Source: DASQDN01 sp035630195 (GTDB taxonomy: Bacteria > Acidobacteriota > Terriglobia > Bryobacterales > Bryobacteraceae). From it: a DNA stretch of 5,052 bases. The notes below the pieces were generated by a model. The model was given only the letters and a program-made list of their open reading frames with translations, did no database searches and was not told the origin of the DNA. Of this stretch, positions 4,944 through 5,052 are shown in pieces; position 1 is the stretch's first letter, and the number at the start of each line of letters is the position of its first letter. Where the stretch lies: NCBI GenBank assembly GCA_035630195.1, contig DASQLD010000064.1, forward strand, positions 1-5,052, in the 5' to 3' direction. The translations under genes were made by a program, and so were the position numbers.

Positions 4944-5052
4944 ATGTTCCTGCGCCCGAATCATCGCGCCAAAGACGGTAAGGATCACACCTACTGGTCG
5001 CTGGTGGAAACGGTACGCACGCCGGATGGTCCGCGCCAGCGAACATTGTGCT
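4944..5052 (+). CDS. IS1634/IS4-type transposase, N-terminal 36 residues only (cut by window end)
   Basis: The frame begins MFLRPNHRAKDGKDHTYWSL and continues VETVRTPDGPRQRTLC to the window edge. The pattern M-F-(L/V)-R, K-D-G-K, YWSLVE, then a basic Q-R strand is the characteristic opening of the IS1634-like transposases in the IS4 superfamily, whose DDE catalytic domain would follow outside the window. The ATG at 4944 is chosen because the family starts exactly there; AGGA about 11 bases upstream is a weak ribosome site. The gene faces right, away from the dcw genes. Whether the copy is complete cannot be seen. Confidence 0.8.
   Translation, partial: MFLRPNHRAKDGKDHTYWSLVETVRTPDGPRQRTLC

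Overview
The window is most likely from an acidobacterium of the Solibacter/Bryobacter type. This is inferred from the proteins, not from a database search: the acidobacterial-looking FtsI, RsmH and MraZ sequences, the GC-rich third codon positions, a 133-residue 'NAVKHG' protein of a kind I associate with this group, and the short interspersed palindromes.

From base 1 to about 3770 the minus strand carries the start of a division and cell wall (dcw) cluster. In transcription order, right to left, it holds mraZ (GTG start at 3709), rsmH/mraW (3217 to 2363), an ftsL-like gene (2205 to 1720) and ftsI, a class B penicillin-binding protein. ftsI begins at a TTG codon at 1699 and runs off the left edge after 566 codons. 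mraZ encodes the cluster's regulator, RsmH methylates 16S rRNA, and FtsL and FtsI are septal proteins. The sequence upstream of mraZ has a candidate promoter and direct GTGG repeats spaced 10 bp apart that look like MraZ operator boxes. Between rsmH and ftsL lies an unusual 157-bp spacer with two back-to-back 7-bp hairpins and a degenerate 6-7 bp tandem repeat that reaches into the rsmH stop codon.

Upstream of the cluster (3910-4560), on the same strand, are one confident small gene (133 aa) and one tentative smaller gene (68 aa) 42 bp before it. Neither has a known function. The next 380 bp (4561-4943) are AT-richer and have no convincing gene. They hold an imperfect inverted repeat overlapping the 68-aa start codon, three tandem copies of a heptamer beside a perfect TATAAT, and a short open stretch that may be gene debris.

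At the right edge (from 4944, plus strand) a transposase of the IS1634/IS4 type begins and is cut by the window end. The dcw genes therefore look ordinary and intact, while the right-hand quarter looks like an accessory junction. No tRNA, rRNA, CRISPR array or clear rho-independent terminator was seen.
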